A DNA stretch of 64,000 bases from Heterobilharzia americana. Taxonomy: Eukaryota; Platyhelminthes; Trematoda; Strigeidida; Schistosomatidae. Below the pieces are notes generated by a model, which was not told the origin of the DNA, did not search any database, and saw only the letters and a program-made list of their open reading frames with translations. Made by a program: the position numbers and the translations under genes. This document shows positions 25,701 through 32,300 of the stretch, piece by piece (position 1 is the first letter of the stretch; each line of letters opens with the position of its first letter). The stretch lies in NCBI GenBank assembly GCA_944470555.2, contig OX104134.1:107440701-107504700 (forward strand). Reading direction: 5' to 3'.

Positions 25701-28700
25701 GTGCTTTGAAGTTTCTTTAGCGGTTAGATTTGTTTTACGGGGTAGGGTTGCTAGCCCTATGCCCAACCTTCCCTCTTTACCCGGGCTTAGGACCGGCTAG
25801 TAACTAGTAAACTAGTTAACCAGGCGAGGTTAATATAAGGCATACCGTGAATATTTTTCTTTCGAGCTATCATTGCCTTCAAAGTCATACATATACTCTT
25901 AACCATTAAAGTATGCGACAAACGCATATTCAGATTTTGAAGCTCCAAGTGTGCCCACTGATAGCTATTGACAAAATAAGTATTTGAAGTAATAAACCCA
26001 TCTCTTAGGTGTGTATTATTTGGTCTCTCCTTACTGATGAAAGTTAAACTCAACTGATAAGTATCTAAGTAGATGTTTCAGACCAATAAAATAGCATAAA
26101 ATTTGGTAAAGTAGAAAACATTCAGTCTCACATGAACTAGAAGTCCTAGAAGTCACCTATTTCTGAATAACTGCTGAAGGAATTATTACCATTCTTCAAA
26201 ATCTTTAGTATTTTCTAGTGATAAATAGTCAAGTAAGGGCTGCAAGTTGTGTTCTTTACGTTGTAGAAAATAGTCTCATTTATTAATTATCACTGGCTAG
26301 AACTATGTCAACATCCTTTTTTAATATAAATCTACTTCTTATCCACCTTTCGTTTCCAAATGTATAATTAACGCGAGTGTGGCTAAAACTTATCCCCAAA
26401 ATGAAAATGGCTCGCTTCCGTTTCCAGCCGACCTTGAGTGAAATATAACTGGAAGAGGATTTTTCGTATTTAATCATGTCCCAGTTGGTGTTGTGGGGAA
26501 CTGACTTCAGTGTAGGTAATATGGTGCAGTTCATAAGAATCAAATTTGGTGAGATGACAAGTATAGCCAATACTTTGCACATGAAGAGACTGTATAAAAC
26601 ACGATAATGTGATAAACGTCATATTAAAAATTGTAGAAAACGATGAAATATGTCTTCAGAACACAGAAAATACCGATTTTCACACAGAAGAGGATAATCT
26701 ATGCCAAGCACAATAATACTTGAAGATAAATTTTAGCCACAATTCATTAACACATCATCACGTGATCACAGAATATAATCAAAATGGAAGCTGGACTGAG
26801 TTTCAAAATTTTCAAGATTGTGAGTATCGGAACAGTTGAATTTCAAGTGCTAAATTATGACCATATACTGCTACTGTTTTTGGCAGTTATTTTGAAATTT
26901 GCCTGAAATACTACCAAGCAGATTATGAAATTTGAACATATCTGAAGCAATCAGCTGCTTGCTTACCAATGATACCTCATAGTTTCTTGAGTGGTTGATA
27001 GGAAAATTTTTATTTTTGGCGGCAAAATAGTCTAAAACCGTTAATGGGTATTTGAAACAGTTAGTCTCTTTCATAAATTTTGATCGCACCATTAGAAGAC
27101 AAAGATTATCTAGAAAATGTGACATATTTGCGCAATACATTTCGAACAATTTGATCACACATTTACTTGTCAAGTCACTTTATATATGGAAATTAAACGA
27201 AAATTAGAGGTTAAATATGAATATGTAAAGTTTGTGATACTAGTCTTGGTAATATAATCAGATATGGATTACCATGGTAAATTAAGTAAAACAACAAATT
27301 GTTTTTGTACTCACAGCGGGGGCTCAAGTTTACTAATGGCTAACGTTTCGGTAAACTTCAGTATGCCCCCCTGATTTTTCCTGTTTTCGTATTAACGCTA
27401 TGATTTATTTCTTTGATATGTTTTGCTAAAGATGACGATGAATGTCTGTCACCTGCACTTATCAACGTTTGTGTGTTAAATTACTTTTCAAGGCATTTAG
27501 ATATGTGTTCACTCATCCTAGTCTGCATTGAACAATTACTCCTCCCTCTGTATGTGTTTCCACACATACATGTAAACTGGTAAATGCAGTGGAATGTGAC
27601 ATGATCACTTATGAGATGTTGAGGTTTGTGGTGATGCAGGGGTGTTGTTGTCTTAACAATGATAAGCTGAGTTGCATAGTATGTTTTACTGATAACATAT
27701 TTTAATCTCTGCTTCAATATCATATTACTCGTTTCCCCTCTGTATGGTACTTAAAGAAATATATCTTTCTTCGGGACAGTGGGAACCTTTAGTTTTCTTT
27801 TCATTTCCATATATAAATTGACTTGACAGGTAAATGTGTGATCAGACTGTTAGAAACGTATTGTGCAAATACATCACATTTTCTAGATAATCTTCGTATT
27901 CCAATAGCATTATCGAAATGGGTATATTAGGTAATACAAATAACGAGCCTTTGAAATAGCATTCTTAATTGTACCACATGGGGCTTCCGAAATTTACCGA
28001 TATTTCAAGTTTCGATTTGCCAGCTATCTGATCATAAAGTTACAACCTTCATAATTTTCTAAGGAAATATTATAGTTGTTTGTGGCAAGAGTGTTTCGTG
28101 AGAACTGGTGGTTTAATAGTGCCGGATGAGCATGCAGACATTTTCAATCACAAGATTTCAGCTGTATATAAAACTGGATAGCACTTGCTTGCCAGTGTTC
28201 TAGGCGATGAGATACACTTGCCGTGTGATAGCTGTGATGTCATGTGATTTGTGACACTTCACTAGGCTGAATAATAAGTGAATTATCGATTTATTTGTTG
28301 TTTGTCTGAGGATCTCTTACATGTAGATGGTCCATAATCGTACTTTGTGAATAAATTTCAATACTTGTTTCTCTGAGGATATTAAAGGCAGCTGACGTTT
28401 TCTAAATAAATAACATTTGTATTTTGGCGTGTACCGGTTGGCTTTGTTGCAGTCGGTAATGGTCTTAATTTGGTATTCAGCTTTGATACCTCAATGTTAG
28501 AGAGTGCATTCCCCCATAATGGTCAGCAGTGAATACTGGGAAATATTATCCGTTCTGAAGAGTGAAGTTTTGTGGTAAATGTTAGCGTTGTTACTATAAT
28601 ATATTTTACCTGACCAAATGAGACCATTCACAGTTTACATTTATGTACATATATTAACAATGTGTTTTGCAGAATCGACCACTGGAACAATGAACATGAA

Positions 28701-29290
28701 CGGCTAGTTGTATTAACGGAGAGAAATTTCTACTTGCTACGATATGACTTTTCACAATGTCGTGTTCGTGACAGTCGACGAATAGGTCTTGGACAGTTGA
28801 TTAGTGTTGTAACTGGGCCACTTGTATTTCCTGCGAAGTCTTTGATGCCGTAAGTTAATTCCTATATGTGCTTGGTACGTATTATGTATTTCTGATGTCA
28901 AAATATTGAAGGTAATTATCCACTGATTTCTTACCGCTGCCTTTGTCACTGAATTTAGTAATGATTTTACTGATCACATACCCATCGAGTCAGATGTTAT
29001 GAGCAAATAATAAACGCTTAAGGGAACAAATTTCTTTCCGATCAGGATTATACTGCCAGAAAGACATTGTTCTATGAAGTCTATATTCGTATACAAAAAC
29101 ACGTGGTTATTTGTGTTTTCATGAAAACCGTTCACCATCTCGATCCTAGTCAGGTCGTGGGTGCGTACTGCTGAGGAGTCCCATACTAGGACGAAACAGC
29201 TATCCAGTGCTCCCAGATTTTCAATGGTTCCCCAACTGATGTCAGTCCATGATGAATACCACTTCTAGAAACATATATGTTTATTTTAAA

Positions 29291-29355
<65 letters not shown>

Positions 29356-32300
29356 TGTGCCCTGAATCGACTAAATTGCATAGGATTGAACTTTTGAAAG
29401 ATTTCGAACAGCTGAGTCACAAGTTTTGAATCACTTGCAAGTCCAGTTGTACTCCTTGTCGTTGATTCAGGAAACGGCGTAGACAAATATGCAGCCTGTA
29501 AAAAAAGAATTGGGTTTTTCGCACCTCATCGTCGTCGACCAATCCATTGTAAAGTCGGGTGTATGCACTGATGAAGAATAACATTCTACAATGAAAAATC
29601 TTTGTGGTTCTCCTTGGTTTTTAATGATTGTTCAACTGACATCTACCCATGGTTAGAATCACCTAAATCCAAATGACTTCCTACAAATCAACCAATATGC
29701 AGTTAAATTATGTAGATTCATAGTGAATAATGGGGCAAATTAAGAAGCTGTCAGTGAGTTTGATGAACAAAAAATCACTTCAGTAGTTTGCAGTTCGACC
29801 TTGATTTCCAGTGAATTTTTGACAAGAAATTAGTAACTAGTTTTGCTGGTGAATGTAACGACCTTGGAGGTGAAACAGTTCATTTATTAGAATGCTATAT
29901 ACATGATGACACAAAATTACTTTCAAAACTCAAAGACCCTCTTGATTTCTAATCCAACATCTTGCAGATATATTAGGTTTCCTGAAAAAGTGGGTACCTT
30001 ACGTGCAAACGAAACTCAAAGCATCTTGTTCATCCAAGTCGGTTTGAGATAAAGAAGTATGTGACACATAGCTTGCACTTTTTAAGTATATCGTTAGGAC
30101 CAGGTATTTACTGGCTGGTTTATTGTGTGTGTACATTTGCGTATGTGTGCGTATAAATAAAAAAGTAAAACGTAGCAATAATGTTGGTAGAAGCTGAATT
30201 TTTATTGACCACCTTATGATATGGCTTCTGGCAAACTTCATGAATCATTCTCGCTATTCTGCTTTGCTATGAAAATAAGCGATCTATATCATGATATATT
30301 TTTTCCTAGAATATTCACCTTTAAAGAATGAACTTAATCGGCAACATTTCATAAGTTGGTGGTAGAAATTCATCTGTGGTTCACAAAAGTATCAAATTAT
30401 GCACTGTATTTAATAATACAATATCGAAAAGATTTTAAAAGTTAATTTAAGTAATGCAAAGATCTATTTGGTGACTGTGACAATGTAAAATTACAACTAT
30501 GGAATCGGTTACAGATAAGCGCTCTTATGACATGAAATGAGTCATTGTGTAGTTTTATGCAACTAAAAATTTTAAATGATGTGCTCTATGTACAAAGTTA
30601 GCAACTGTTTATGTCGCAAGCCCGAAAAGTGAAATTACATCAGAAGGCAGAAGAAATGACTGGAGTATCATTACTGATTAACAATAGAGGTCATTTGTAA
30701 GATGACATTTCTAGGCAAATTTCTGCCCTAATTTTATTTCTTCCAGGGAAAAACTGATGAATTTGCGAAACCATAATTATTCTGATATGAAATGCGCCAA
30801 GACCACATTTTGCCATTCATGTGTAGAAACTGAAAAATATAACTATTCTGCTGATGTAATTTGTGCACAAATAAACTGGGGACATTTAAATAGAATAACC
30901 TTTGTTGAACCACAGCATAAAGGCTTATTAACCTGGAAAAAATCAGAAATTTAAAACAGTTTTACGCAACATATTCGTTTTACTTAGACCATCTATCATT
31001 CAGATACGTATATAAATGACTGTTATCGTATTATTTTATTTTCAAAATCAACATGGTAGTTTAGCGAACTATTTTTCGTACGGAATAAATTTAGTTCTTG
31101 CTCTACGACATACATTTCTGGTTGAAGTGAGTAGTTTCAGATCTATGATAGTGCTCACTGGATAATCTGAGGTGATTTCAAAACAAGACGTCTGTTTCAC
31201 TTTTTTGCAGCTGAGTTAATCATAAGCTTCCCTGGGTTTATCAAGTTCAAAGAAAGAAAGTATGGTTCGAAAACCCTAGATTATGTGTTTTAAGCATCAT
31301 ATCGAATTACTTGACAAAGGTATACTTGAAGTTTAATTAAATCTCTATAAAACGTTAACAGAAGAGATATTACGGGGGATACTATGCATCATACTACTAG
31401 GTTAATACAATGTCTACAAAAAATCATGACTCAATTCGCAAAATGCGATACTTCAGCTTCACCGGAGTATTTTGTCTTATTGGTTTTCAATATCCATGAC
31501 CGAGTTCATTACTGTCTACAATCATAGAGTGAATGCCTTGATATCTTTTGTAATAATGATAGTAGCTCCCACCACAACCTAGGATTTACGTCTTGCTACT
31601 AAGCAAACTGATGGATAACGCTTTGTTGTTTGAAGCGGTTTGTGCTCAATTCGAGTCTAACTAGGAGCACCTATACTCACTGGGGTACCTATACATACCA
31701 TCCACAGATCTGAAATAGAATGAAATGCATGTTCTACGTTTTAGCTCTAACACAGCCTCCATTTATTAATAGCACTGATGTATGCAAAGAAATAAATCAA
31801 TCATTTATCCGATGGTATTCTACAGATTGACTGTGATTAAAAGTTATTTTATAAGTGAATCACTGTTCAAATAATGATGAGCATCCAAATTACCATATTC
31901 TTCGCATTCTTTTCCATTTCTAAGCTTCGTTTCATTTGCCTTTTTACAAGTAACTGATGTTTAACTACTATTCAAGTAAGTATTATTGAAAACTTGATCA
32001 TTTTAAAAGTGATTTGATTTCAGACTGGTAAACGTTTGCTAATACTGTTTAACTTTATATCCCTAACATCAGGCATCGTTACTTTTGTTTTACTTAAACC
32101 AATAACAAGTGTTTTTTGAGAAAGGCAAGTACTTATAATAATAATATTTCGATGTGAAAATCAAGTATAAGCTACTCTTGTCTCTCGAAATACCTTATAA
32201 ATATATATTCAGAAGGATAATCTATTTAGAGGTTAAGTATTGTGCTGAATTCATGAACTCATTCAGTCAATAAGTTATGAAAACTGTTGTATTATATTTT

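Larger units (their letters stand above)
22596..25829 (-). mobile_element. RTE family A LINE, full length with perfect TSD (copy 2)
   Basis: The element is framed by an exact 14-bp target-site duplication, TTAATATAAGGCAT, at 22582-22595 and 25830-25843. The 5' end (minus strand) starts CCTCGCCTGGTTAACTAG, and the 3' end is GGAACCCAAGGGACTAATAATAATAA with a TAA tail (22596-22612). At about 3.23 kb it is the best-preserved copy. The coding part is broken into a few large overlapping frames, so only a handful of indels separate it from an intact ORF. It lies antisense in intron 2 of the TPRG1-like gene. Perfect TSD and few lesions make it the youngest insertion in the window. Confidence 0.95.
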
